This document shows, piece by piece, positions 1-7,733 of a stretch of DNA of 64,000 bases. The notes under the pieces were generated by a model that had not been told where the DNA came from, made no database searches, and saw only the letters and a program-made list of their open reading frames with translations. The DNA lies in assembly GCA_024666565.1 (NCBI GenBank), contig CP088295.1:2790001-2854000 (forward strand). Direction: 5' to 3'. Source of the DNA: Svornostia abyssi (lineage in GTDB: Bacteria > Actinomycetota > Thermoleophilia > Solirubrobacterales > Solirubrobacteraceae). Positions within the stretch are counted from its first letter, which is position 1, and each line of letters begins with the position of its first letter. A program made the position numbers and the translations under genes.

Positions 1-433
1 GGCAGATTCGTTCGATCAGCGCGAGGTTCTCGGACGACGCGGCGCTCTTGACGAGGTGCTTGGCTTCAGCGAGCAGCTGTCGCTGTTCCAGCAGCGACGA
101 ATGGAAGGTCGTCTCGAAGGGGTGTTGCCAGCGATCGATTAGGCCGCTTTGCTGCTCCTCGTCGAAGAACGGGTTGACCATCCCTGGGTTCTCGAGGAAG
201 GCGCGGATTCGCTTGATCACGAGTCCGCCCTCAAACAGGTCGCGGAACTGGTCGTGAAGCTCGACCGGCAGGGCAGCAAGAGCGTTGGCATACCACTCGT
301 GGTAGTCCGCGACGAGGCGATCCAGATCGTCGTCATCGACAAGAACGTCCTTGTCGCCCTGGACGCGTCGTGCGCGTCGATCGAGGTCCGCGCTGGCCGC
401 GATCAGTTCGTCGAAGATCGTCCGATCACTCAT
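1..433 (-). CDS. Hypothetical protein, 3' end beyond left edge
   Basis: An open reading frame starts with ATG at 433 on the minus strand and stays open for 144 codons to the window edge. It begins MSDRTIFDELIAASADLDRR and is rich in acidic and helical segments, with an aromatic patch DYHEWYANALAALP near residue 43 and no membrane segment. A TAAGTT hexamer lies eight bases before the ATG, which fits a leaderless start. It is divergent from the gene at 538. The family is not recognised. The aromatic helical segment is reminiscent of N-terminal helical domains in phage-defence proteins, but that is only an impression. Confidence 0.6.
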   Translation of the reverse strand, partial: MSDRTIFDELIAASADLDRRARRVQGDKDVLVDDDDLDRLVADYHEWYANALAALPVELHDQFRDLFEGGLVIKRIRAFLENPGMVNPFFDEEQQSGLIDRWQHPFETTFHSSLLEQRQLLAEAKHLVKSAASSENLALIERIC

Positions 434-537
434 CGCCGATGAACTTACCCTGGGCCGAGATCGTGCCGCACTGCCAGACCACCGTTTCACGGGGTCGATC
501 GTCCCCGGCGTCCGAGCTGGTCACGAAGATCTGATGA

Positions 538-1065
538 ATGAGTGTGGTGACGCTGGTCTTGGCCGTCTACGGAGCGGGCCTGTCGACGGTGCTGGGGTAT
601 CTCGCATGGCACCGTGAGCGACACGTAGTAGACGTCTTCGGCGCCTGCAGCGGCAGCGGCGAGTGGTACGGGATGCAGCTGAGCGTCGTGAACACCGGGC
701 GACGGCCTGTCGTGGTGCATGGGATCCATATGGAGTGCGCCGACGGTCGTCCTTGCTTCATCGATATCGAGGGGGCCTCGCCGTTCCCCAAACGCCTTGA
801 CGAGAGCGCCGAGTTGGTAGTGAGTGCGCACGCCGAGGACATCGAACGCGATGTCACTGCGATCGTGGTCACGGACAGCCGGCGACGGGAGCATCTGACT
901 CCGTTCACGGAGGAAATGCATGAGGTTCTCGAAGCATTCTGCGAACACGTCGCAGAGACCCAGCCACGCTTGGTCGCTGAGGGCCGACAGCGGCCGCGGG
1001 TGATCATGCGGGAGTACGACGAGCGGCTTCGGCGAATCGCCGAGCGCGAGGAGAACGCAGCGTGA
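538..1065 (+). CDS. Small membrane-anchored protein of unknown function
   Basis: This frame gives 175 residues. An N-terminal hydrophobic helix (about residues 3-22, VVTLVLAVYGAGLSTVLGYL) is followed by a beta-rich soluble region containing MQLSVVNTGRRPVVVHG, which resembles an immunoglobulin-like or beta-sandwich segment, and a charged helical C-terminus. It stands alone between the partial gene at 1-433 (divergent) and the helicase at 1167 (convergent), inside the defence-like cargo region. Coding is supported by length and by a hydrophobicity pattern that makes sense, not by a recognised family. Confidence 0.55.
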   Translation: MSVVTLVLAVYGAGLSTVLGYLAWHRERHVVDVFGACSGSGEWYGMQLSVVNTGRRPVVVHGIHMECADGRPCFIDIEGASPFPKRLDESAELVVSAHAEDIERDVTAIVVTDSRRREHLTPFTEEMHEVLEAFCEHVAETQPRLVAEGRQRPRVIMREYDERLRRIAEREENAA

Positions 1066-1166
1066 CTGGCCGTGTGCCTAACTGCCGCCGCTTGTCTCCT
1101 GGCTACTCCTGAGTCAGGCGCGCCGAGATCGCCATTGCCGACAAGCATGAGCGCGATGGGGAATAG

Positions 1167-2234
1167 TCAAGCGGCTGGCTCCCAGACGTCGAGCCCAGCG
1201 ACGTCCTTGTCCGTCACGAACGCAACGCTGTACCTGGCTCGCGTGATCGCGACGTAGAGCGAACAGCGACTCCGATCGGTCAGCTCGTCCGCGCCGTTGA
1301 GGAACTTCAGGCTCGGCCCCGTGGGGGCTATCAGAACGTGATCTGTGCCCACCCCCTTGACCTCGCCGATGTTGTGGAACGGGAGCTCGAGGTCACGGGC
1401 GGTCGAGCGGCTATGGCGAAGGCAGAGCGGCTCGAAGCGGTCGTAATAGGCGGCCGCATGGGTGGTCCGGACAACGAACACGCCGTCGTGTCCGACCGGG
1501 GCCGTGTTCATTGACTTGGTCGCCTGAAATCCCCAGTCGGTCGGGAACACTGAGTCGGCCAGGTCCATGATCTGCTGGTTGGAGCGCCAGCACTGCTCGT
1601 TGTGCTCGATGGAGAGCAGCCCGGCCTTCTCCTGTAGATCGAACCAGCGCTTGATCTGCGGGCCTCGATACTGCTTGTACTTCTGGTCGGCGACGTTGGT
1701 GTCCAGGAGCGCCTGTCGGACGTCGCCTACCATGTGGAGCTCGATGGGGGACCGCATCAGGTGCTCGAGCACCACGAGGTCAAACCCGTTGAGATCTTGC
1801 ACCTCGTCGACGTAGATCGCCGAGTAGATCTTGCTGAGCCTGTCGAGGACGGCGCCCTTGCTGGCCGACAGAACCTCGGTCGAGAGCTTCGAGAGGTGGC
1901 GCCGGTAGGCACGCCCCTCGCGGTCCAGGAACCGAGCCTCGCCGGCGATATGGCCTGGGTCACCGTCGTAGAGGAACCCGGTGAGTCTTCGGCCGGGGAA
2001 GGCGAGCTTGAGATAGGGGCGGACCCAGTGGTTGAGCAGGAACGTGAACCAGCCCATGACCTCAATGCCGCCGGATGCGAGGGTCTGCCGCGCGAGCCGC
2101 GAACGGAGCTCGTCCTGGTTGCGGAGCGTGTACGTGAGGACGAGAACTCGCTTGTGGGCATCTCGCTGTTGGCAGGCGTCAACGATCGACTGCGTCTTGC
2201 GGCCGCCAGCGACAGCGAGTGTCAGCCTGTTCAT
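1167..2234 (-). CDS. gajB: UvrD/Rep-like helicase, Gabija GajB-type
   Basis: The 355-residue protein has the superfamily 1 helicase motifs in order: an unusual Walker A AVAGGRKTQS (residues 8-17), DEVQD (motif II), MVGDVRQA (motif III), a YR-like CWRSNQQIM segment (motif IV region) and LYVAITRAR (motif VI). It is short for the UvrD family, with little room for the usual 1B/2B insertions; GajB proteins are also compact, but the type member is nearer 500 residues. Its ATG overlaps the stop of the OLD nuclease gene (ATGA), so the two are one translation-coupled unit, which is the Gabija arrangement. The predicted role is sensing or unwinding DNA and regulating the nuclease partner. Confidence 0.75.
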   Translation of the reverse strand: MNRLTLAVAGGRKTQSIVDACQQRDAHKRVLVLTYTLRNQDELRSRLARQTLASGGIEVMGWFTFLLNHWVRPYLKLAFPGRRLTGFLYDGDPGHIAGEARFLDREGRAYRRHLSKLSTEVLSASKGAVLDRLSKIYSAIYVDEVQDLNGFDLVVLEHLMRSPIELHMVGDVRQALLDTNVADQKYKQYRGPQIKRWFDLQEKAGLLSIEHNEQCWRSNQQIMDLADSVFPTDWGFQATKSMNTAPVGHDGVFVVRTTHAAAYYDRFEPLCLRHSRSTARDLELPFHNIGEVKGVGTDHVLIAPTGPSLKFLNGADELTDRSRCSLYVAITRARYSVAFVTDKDVAGLDVWEPAA

Positions 2235-3832
2235 GCGACGAGGTCGATCGCCTCAGTGATGTAGGCCGGGTAGGCGATCGACTCCTGTGACTTCAGGATT
2301 CGGAGCGCCGCTTCGGTCTTCTCTCGCGTCATCCACTTCTCCACGTTTGCGTCCTGGCGCAGCCCGAGCACCGAGCGCAAGGTGGCTTCGCTGTTTGCCG
2401 CGATCAGCTGGGGTTCGAGCGTGGGTCCGTTCGTCGGATCACTGACTCGCATCTCTCGCTTGCCGGCCTCCAAGAGCTGCTCTACCGGCTCGCGCACCTC
2501 GTCTACGGACAGTCCGTCGTTGTCCTGCAGGACAACTGCTCGTCTTCCAAGCGCCGCGCACAGTTTGAGAGCCCGCTTCGCCGTCAAGCCACCCATTGCG
2601 ATGACATCGATCCCAGCATCGACGGGGTCCATGTGCTTGGCGTCGCGAAAGGCTCGCTGAAAGATCAGCTCATCGGAAGGCCCCTCGACGAAAACGACCT
2701 TGGACGCCAGGGCGATGCGCAGGGTGTCGTAGCCAGCCAGCTTCTGGAAGTACTCGACGGTCGAGTCGTCGAGATCGGTGAGCTTCATCGTGTCGCCGTT
2801 GTGGAGTAGGAGGAGGCGATCGAGCCCAAGGCGGTTCAACACAAAGGAGCTGTGAGTCGCCACGAACATCTGCTGGTCCTCGCCAGCAAGATCGCGAATC
2901 CGAGCAGCGAGGCGGCTGAGGCTGGTGTGCGACAGGTGGTTTTCGGGCTCTTCGATGAGAACGAACGGCGAGCGGTCGACCGTGCGACTCATTGCGAGCG
3001 CCACCTTGATCGCCGCTTGCTGTCCCTGGCCGGCCATCGAGAAGGGAATCCCTTCTACCTGGGGGATGACTCCGGTTTCCCAGGAGGTCCGTGAGGACTG
3101 GTCCATCTGGATGCCGATGTCTCGGTCGTGGAGATCCGGGTTGTCCTGCGAGATCCGCTGATTGATCCCCGTCAACGTGTGGCTTGTGATCTGCTGCTTG
3201 GAGCGACGGTGTGCCACCGAAACCTGGGCACGCTCCTTCGAATCGAGGTACTCGCTGAGCATCTCGCGCGTGTGGTGGTCGACTCCGGACGTCGAGCGGA
3301 TCGTCCGGGAGTCGATGTACGCACACGACAGAGCGCGCGGTTGTCTTCCGAGTTCCTGGTCGGCAAAGCTGCGCCACTGAACGCGGTAGTACTCGACCGG
3401 CAGGATCCGTGGCGGGTCACTCGCGAGGTATTCCTCAAACTCCGATTCGAATTCGTCGTCTGGCTCGATCGTCAAGACAACCCCGGGACAGTCGTCTTCG
3501 TGTCGGGAGTTGTAGACGCCACGCAGCTGCTGCAGGTCAGGGCTGTCTCCTGACAAGAACAGCTCGATGCGAATTGTGGGAGGAGCAACTTGCTCGCTTG
3601 TGCCGTACTTCTCAAAGAACTCGCGAACCGCGTCGACGTTGAACCAGAACGGGTTCAATTCATCGCGCGTCCATCGCCCGTTGACCTTGTTCGTCAGTGC
3701 GAGCGCGATCGCCTCAAGCAGAGTCGACTTCCCGGACTCGTTGTCGCCAACGACGATGTTCATTCCCTGAATCGGCTCGATATCGAGGGAACGGAACCGG
3801 CGGTAGCCGCGGATAATGATCCGGGAAATCAT
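2231..3832 (-). CDS. gajA: OLD-family ATP-dependent nuclease, Gabija GajA-type
   Basis: This 533-residue protein has an N-terminal ABC-type ATPase and a C-terminal TOPRIM domain. Visible motifs are Walker A GDNESGKSTLLEA (about residues 30-42), a signature-like SMAGQGQQAAIK, Walker B VLIEEPENHLS, the H-loop VATHSS, and TOPRIM elements VVFVEGPSD and VVLQDNDG. OLD nucleases nick DNA; in Gabija the GajA nuclease works with a UvrD-like helicase to block phage. The immediate downstream gene is exactly such a helicase, overlapping by ATGA. A GATAAT hexamer nine bases before the ATG fits a near-leaderless transcript. Confidence 0.8.
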   Translation of the reverse strand: MISRIIIRGYRRFRSLDIEPIQGMNIVVGDNESGKSTLLEAIALALTNKVNGRWTRDELNPFWFNVDAVREFFEKYGTSEQVAPPTIRIELFLSGDSPDLQQLRGVYNSRHEDDCPGVVLTIEPDDEFESEFEEYLASDPPRILPVEYYRVQWRSFADQELGRQPRALSCAYIDSRTIRSTSGVDHHTREMLSEYLDSKERAQVSVAHRRSKQQITSHTLTGINQRISQDNPDLHDRDIGIQMDQSSRTSWETGVIPQVEGIPFSMAGQGQQAAIKVALAMSRTVDRSPFVLIEEPENHLSHTSLSRLAARIRDLAGEDQQMFVATHSSFVLNRLGLDRLLLLHNGDTMKLTDLDDSTVEYFQKLAGYDTLRIALASKVVFVEGPSDELIFQRAFRDAKHMDPVDAGIDVIAMGGLTAKRALKLCAALGRRAVVLQDNDGLSVDEVREPVEQLLEAGKREMRVSDPTNGPTLEPQLIAANSEATLRSVLGLRQDANVEKWMTREKTEAALRILKSQESIAYPAYITEAIDLVA

Positions 3833-3985
3833 AGTACTGCGATTATCTCACGTAAATGCCGGTTGGCCGAATCAGCGTCGGACGAATACGAACGCACGTT
3901 TGGACAACGGTAAGGCGACCGACGGACGCTGCCGGAGCGGTGAGCAACCGCGAATAGCAACACCGATCCGTCGGTTCCGTTTGGG

Positions 3986-4414
3986 ATGCTGCCGAACATG
4001 TCAGGCGACATCCACGACTTCGAAGCGCCGAACGGGACGATCGCCTACTTCGCGATCGCGTATGCCGACGAGCGCACTTCGAAGTCGGCCTGGGACCGAG
4101 GTGCCAAGGTCATCAAGCGCAAGGACGATGTCAGCGCGTTTCGGTTCATCCGAGAGGATGGAACATGGACTATCGCGGTGCTGGCCGCTGATCGTCGGCG
4201 TGCCAAGCGCGCAAGCGAGCGGGTCGCTTGGGGCGGGCATCCGTGTGTCCTTAGCGAAGCTGAAGTCAGCATGCTCGCCAATCGCTTCGTCGAGGTGTTC
4301 GAGCAGGTCGGCTCGAGTTCTGGAATTGACGCAAGCGCCTCGTGGCAAGGGGTCGGCGGCATATCGCTCGGCCCCGAGGGCACGCGCGGACCGATTCGGC
4401 GCCCGCAGGGATAG
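3986..4414 (+). CDS. Hypothetical protein
   Basis: The protein is 142 residues, or 138 if the second ATG at 3998 is used. The N-terminal half contains IAYFAIAYADERTSKSAWDRGAK-like alternating hydrophobic and charged stretches that look like a small globular fold. The C-terminal third is glycine/serine rich and probably disordered. It is divergent from the OLD nuclease gene and shares a roughly 150-base intergenic region with it. No family is recognised. Its position beside the nuclease-helicase pair makes an accessory defence or regulatory role possible but unproven. Confidence 0.5.
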   Translation: MLPNMSGDIHDFEAPNGTIAYFAIAYADERTSKSAWDRGAKVIKRKDDVSAFRFIREDGTWTIAVLAADRRRAKRASERVAWGGHPCVLSEAEVSMLANRFVEVFEQVGSSSGIDASASWQGVGGISLGPEGTRGPIRRPQG

Positions 4415-4561
4415 GCGCCCGTCTGCCCTATGACCCAACCAGGTGCGGCACGTCGGCCCAACCGTCGTGCGCGCCGCCCCGCACGCCGCCGACCAGCTAG
4501 CGAACGGCGTCGACCAGTCGGCGAGTAGTCAAGGCCGTTCCACTTCCGTACGCTCGCGGAC

Positions 4562-4990
4562 GTGGGCAACTATCGGAAGGTAGAAGCGGCTTTCGCGATA
4601 GTCGCCGTCACTACGGCGCTGCTTGTCGCCATTCTTGCTGAACCGCCTCCCCCGTTGCTTGACGCAGTCGAAGCGGAGGGATGGGCTCGAGCCATCGAAT
4701 TCGGGCTCGTGACGTTCGCACTGTTGAGCTTGTTGGCCGCAGTCGGCATTCTCCGGTCGAAGATCAGCATCGGGCCGTCGGGCGTAACCGCAGAGCGACT
4801 TGTACTTGAAGCAAGCCGGGACTCCGCGGAGGCCGTGGAACACCTAGGAACGCGCGTGAAAGATCTAGCGACCATCGTGGACCTCTTGGCTCAGCAGAAC
4901 GACGACCTGCAGCGTCAGCTGGAGACTCTGCAGCTAGAGGCCGGCTCGACGAGGAAGCCTCGTGGCCTACCGGAGCATCGGGATGGCTGA
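4562..4990 (+). CDS. Two-TM coiled-coil membrane protein
   Basis: From GTG 4562, 142 residues. Two hydrophobic helices are visible (FAIVAVTTALLVAIL, about residues 10-25, and FGLVTFALLSLLAAVGIL, about 47-65), then an amphipathic heptad-like stretch around residues 85-125 ending QQNDDLQRQLETLQLE. The topology suggests a small membrane-anchored coiled coil with a cytoplasmic or extracytoplasmic tail. Its end overlaps the start of the next gene by 8 bases, and that neighbour has the same architecture, so the two products probably act together. Function unknown. Confidence 0.6.
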   Translation: MGNYRKVEAAFAIVAVTTALLVAILAEPPPPLLDAVEAEGWARAIEFGLVTFALLSLLAAVGILRSKISIGPSGVTAERLVLEASRDSAEAVEHLGTRVKDLATIVDLLAQQNDDLQRQLETLQLEAGSTRKPRGLPEHRDG

Positions 4991-5495
4991 TGCAACCCGA
5001 TCCAGCGAGCTTCGCGAGCGCCTCCGTGCAGTGTCAGACGGCGTGGACGCCGACCTTGAACGGTTGGCCCAGTCGCAGGAGAGAATCGGCGCTGCGGCCA
5101 TAGGTTCGGAGTCGATCCACAGCGCAGCATCGGATCTCAAGACCGAACCAACCCTCGGCGCACGCTTCGGCGCCATCGCACTCCCGTTTCGACTCTGGGC
5201 CACAATGACCGGCCTCGTCATTGCGGCTTCCGCTTTGGACGATGACATCGTGCGTCTGGCCATCGCGATTCCCGCAGCGCTACTGCTATTCGTCAGTGTC
5301 GGGATCTACATCACCCGCTGGTCGCAGGAATCGTCGCTGACTCTGCGCCTGCAGGAAGCACAGGTCCACGCCGAGCGAGCACGGCTTGAACTAGAGATTC
5401 ACGAACTTGAAGGCGCCGGCCGCCGACCGGGCGCTTCCTGGACTATTGAGCCAGCGGGTCATCCAGTGGAAGACGAACCGCGAGAGAGGCGCTAG
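4983..5495 (+). CDS. Two-TM coiled-coil membrane protein, partner of upstream gene
   Basis: From ATG 4983 the product is 170 residues; an in-frame GTG at 4962 would add seven. A charged helical N-terminus with regular heptads (residues 8-45) is followed by two membrane helices (about 68-85 and 90-110) and a second coiled coil, LRLQEAQVHAERARLELEIH. The start overlaps the stop of the preceding gene, implying translational coupling. This mirror-image architecture (coil-TM-TM-coil next to TM-TM-coil) suggests a hetero-oligomeric membrane assembly. No family is recognised. Confidence 0.6.
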   Translation: MADATRSSELRERLRAVSDGVDADLERLAQSQERIGAAAIGSESIHSAASDLKTEPTLGARFGAIALPFRLWATMTGLVIAASALDDDIVRLAIAIPAALLLFVSVGIYITRWSQESSLTLRLQEAQVHAERARLELEIHELEGAGRRPGASWTIEPAGHPVEDEPRERR

Positions 5496-5556
5496 CAAGC
5501 GGGCTTTGTACTTCCCCCACTGGGATTGCCCCTCAGGAGCGCAGCCGCGTCCTGGG

Positions 5557-5859
5557 CTACGGCTGATGCGGCTCGTAGTGTCCGAGCGGGAAGCGGCACT
5601 GGCGGGCCGCAGCGCCCACCAGAATGATCTTCGGGCAGCGAAGCTGCCCGTCTTCGGTGTAGTCGGCGGCGGCCACGAAGGCGACCTCCGCGAGCTCCGA
5701 GTCAGCTGATACTTCAAGCTCGTAGCGAACAACCTCAGCTGTTAGCGACGTCTCTGCCACGACCGTTGCAGCGTGATACTGCCCGGCGCCGTCCTTCAGC
5801 ACCTGCTCTGAACCAGCCTCCCGCCGTGGACCGTCCCGCTCCTCAACAACAATCCGCAT
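5557..5859 (-). CDS. Small hypothetical protein
   Basis: A 100-residue frame starts MRIVVEERDGPRREAGSEQV and continues with alternating beta-like segments (AATVVAETSLTAEVVRYELEV, residues 31-51, and ELAEVAFVAAADY). It is more protein-like in composition than the opposing plus-strand frame in the same place, which is rich in random Arg/Pro/Ala. It lies convergent with the coiled-coil pair and just downstream of the secreted protein gene (start 7137), with which it does not overlap. No recognised family. Confidence 0.45.
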   Translation of the reverse strand: MRIVVEERDGPRREAGSEQVLKDGAGQYHAATVVAETSLTAEVVRYELEVSADSELAEVAFVAAADYTEDGQLRCPKIILVGAAARQCRFPLGHYEPHQP

Positions 5860-5910
5860 GCCGGCGGAGGCTAGCCGCTGGCAAGCCTCCCGCTGGGCGG
5901 CGCTACGGCG

Positions 5911-7137
5911 CTACTTGCGGCGGGCGGTGATGTGCACAGCCTCGAACGGGTTCCTGATTTCGCCTTTGGCGTCGCGATCGAGCCGTTCCTCATGCCGGCC
6001 GGATTGCGTGTGACTGAGCCACACGGGTAGCCCCTTGCGCATCAGTTGGACCTCGCAGATCACGTAGCCGGGACGCGCTCTCCACTGGGCGACAAGAGCA
6101 TCGTGGTCGCCCGCTTGTCGCTGTTTGACCTTGAGTCTCGCGACGTCGGGCTCCCCGGTGTTGAAGCCGATCTTGGCTCGGTGATGCACCCGAAGCGGGC
6201 AACGCTTGTCCCTGGGTGGGCTGCAGGCGGCGAGCTCGATCTGCGCGACGGGGTTCGGAGCATCGTCGGCCTGGAAGAACGCGTAGCTGCCCCGCGTGCG
6301 GCCGGTCGGCACGACGCGCGCGTCTTCCTTGTCGGTCCCGCCGAGGAAGACCTTGATGCCCTGCGGGGCGAACCTCACACCGTTGAGCGCGGTCCAGGTG
6401 ATGCGGTTGTCGTAGCCACCGTCTGCTCGTTGCGGAAGCGCCTGAACGACCTCGATCTTCCCCGGCAGATCGGGCGGGAACCCCATGCTGAAGTGATGAA
6501 CGAGATCGGGCTTGGTGCAGACGGTCTGCCTGCCTGCCGACTGTCCTGATAGGGCCGTTGTGGCCGCCGAGGTTCCGGGGCCCGCCTCGGTCCGGTCGGC
6601 ACCACGCGGTGAAGACGATCGTTTGGGCCTGACGCACGCGTAGAAAATGCCCCAGATCATCGTCTCGTCATGGTGCTGGACCAGAGTGCCATCACCTTCT
6701 CGGGGGCCCGTGGGAAGGGTCCGAGATCGGAGGAACGTCGACCCCGTATCGGTCCAGTGGTACGCGTGGATAACCACCTTGCGCATCGTTGCGCGTCGCG
6801 AGCGGACGTACCACTCGACATCCGTGGCGTTGCCCTCCCGATCAACCACGTTGACCTGAATCCAGCGGCGGTCGCCAAAGCGCTCGCCGGAGGACGGGTT
6901 GAGCGTCACGGTCGCAAGCTTGCCTCGGCCGCAGCGCGGTGGCTTCGGTGGCTTTGGCTCAGAGGGCTGCGCCGCCCTCACTAGCGGCGGGCCGACGGGC
7001 GCTGGGAAGTCATTTGGCTGGAGCGACGAGACGACGTCCGTGCTCTTGTCAATGCCGTCAGTCGCGATGGCTGGTGTGGCAACGGCGAACGACGCGCTGG
7101 TCATCAAGAGGCCGGCGAGACGGGCTGCGGGGCGCAT
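5911..7137 (-). CDS. Secreted protein, unknown function
   Basis: The start is set at ATG 7137 because an AAGGAC ribosome-binding site lies about eight bases upstream; this gives 408 residues beginning MRPAARLAGLLMTSASFAVA, a typical Sec signal peptide ending near TPAIA. The mature part has a Pro-rich linker (PSEPKPPKPPRCGRGK), then at least two beta-rich segments with paired cysteines, resembling tandem fibronectin-like domains. It is divergent from the XRE regulator gene. Function unknown; secretion from a mobile element suggests a cell-surface or host-interaction role. Confidence 0.65.
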   Translation of the reverse strand: MRPAARLAGLLMTSASFAVATPAIATDGIDKSTDVVSSLQPNDFPAPVGPPLVRAAQPSEPKPPKPPRCGRGKLATVTLNPSSGERFGDRRWIQVNVVDREGNATDVEWYVRSRRATMRKVVIHAYHWTDTGSTFLRSRTLPTGPREGDGTLVQHHDETMIWGIFYACVRPKRSSSPRGADRTEAGPGTSAATTALSGQSAGRQTVCTKPDLVHHFSMGFPPDLPGKIEVVQALPQRADGGYDNRITWTALNGVRFAPQGIKVFLGGTDKEDARVVPTGRTRGSYAFFQADDAPNPVAQIELAACSPPRDKRCPLRVHHRAKIGFNTGEPDVARLKVKQRQAGDHDALVAQWRARPGYVICEVQLMRKGLPVWLSHTQSGRHEERLDRDAKGEIRNPFEAVHITARRK

Positions 7138-7290
7138 GGAAAAGTCCTTGTGGCTCGTAAGCATCGGGCGACGCGCGGGAATTGGTCAGCACCTTCCTCG
7201 CAACTACGCCCGCGACCCTACTCCGATGTCATAAGCTGTGTCTACCCGGATGTCATTGAGTCACGGGAGTCCGCTCGTGAACCTCCGCCG

Positions 7291-7524
7291 GTGCCCGTCG
7301 ACCTTGAAGCCCAGCGCGCGCTGGGCGCCGCTGTGAAAGCACGACGAGAGGCCCTCGGATTGACCCAGGAGCAGCTCTCGCTCAAGTCGGGGCTGCACCA
7401 GCGCTGGATCTCAAACGTCGAGACGGGTAAGCGCAATCCGAGTTACACGAGCATCAGAAGGCTCGCGGCCGGGCTGTCCTGGCAAGCATCCGAACTGCTT
7501 GCCGAGGCGGAGGCGCAGGAGTAG
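7291..7524 (+). CDS. XRE-family HTH transcriptional regulator
   Basis: From GTG 7291, 77 residues: a short N-terminus (MPVDLEAQRALG) and a complete helix-turn-helix with RREALGLTQEQLSLKSGLHQ and the recognition region WISNVETGKRNPSYTS. The upstream in-frame GTG at 7150 is rejected because it would overlap the divergent secreted-protein start. It is a single-domain Cro/C1-type DNA-binding protein. It probably regulates a neighbouring element gene, either the divergent secreted protein or the nucleotidyltransferase downstream. Confidence 0.8.
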   Translation: MPVDLEAQRALGAAVKARREALGLTQEQLSLKSGLHQRWISNVETGKRNPSYTSIRRLAAGLSWQASELLAEAEAQE

Positions 7525-7654
7525 TAGCGCGGGTTCCGCGGCGGACTGGCTTGGTGCGCGGGTGTCGGTCGTATCGAGGCTCGTACCGGGCGCAAGGAAC
7601 CCGTCCGGCGACACGAGGGGCCTTCCTCGAGGCTCGACAGCGCCAGGCTTTTCC

Positions 7655-7673
7655 CGCATACTGCGGGTATGCG
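7655..7673. promoter_or_regulatory. Inverted repeat (possible operator) overlapping a LexA box
   Basis: CGCATAC TGCGG GTATGCG is a perfect 7-bp inverted repeat with a 5-base spacer. Its last two bases are the first two bases of the LexA box at 7672. The site could bind the XRE regulator encoded just upstream or the small HTH protein encoded downstream, so that two regulators would compete. Assignment is inference. Confidence 0.4.
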
Positions 7674-7685
7674 AACATATGTTCG
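7672..7685 (+). promoter_or_regulatory. LexA (SOS) box upstream of nucleotidyltransferase gene
   Basis: CGAACATATGTTCG is a perfect palindrome identical to the box in front of dnaE2 at 27522 and near-identical to the lexA and dinB boxes in this window. It lies 49 bases before the ATG of the nucleotidyltransferase gene. A second possible promoter element (TAGGTT, 7721-7726, seven bases from the ATG) could give a leaderless transcript whose start is well downstream of the box, so the strength of repression is uncertain. Confidence 0.7.
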
Positions 7686-7733
7686 TCTAGAACCTTCTCG
7701 GATCTATCTCCCCGGTGGCGTAGGTTTCCTCCG

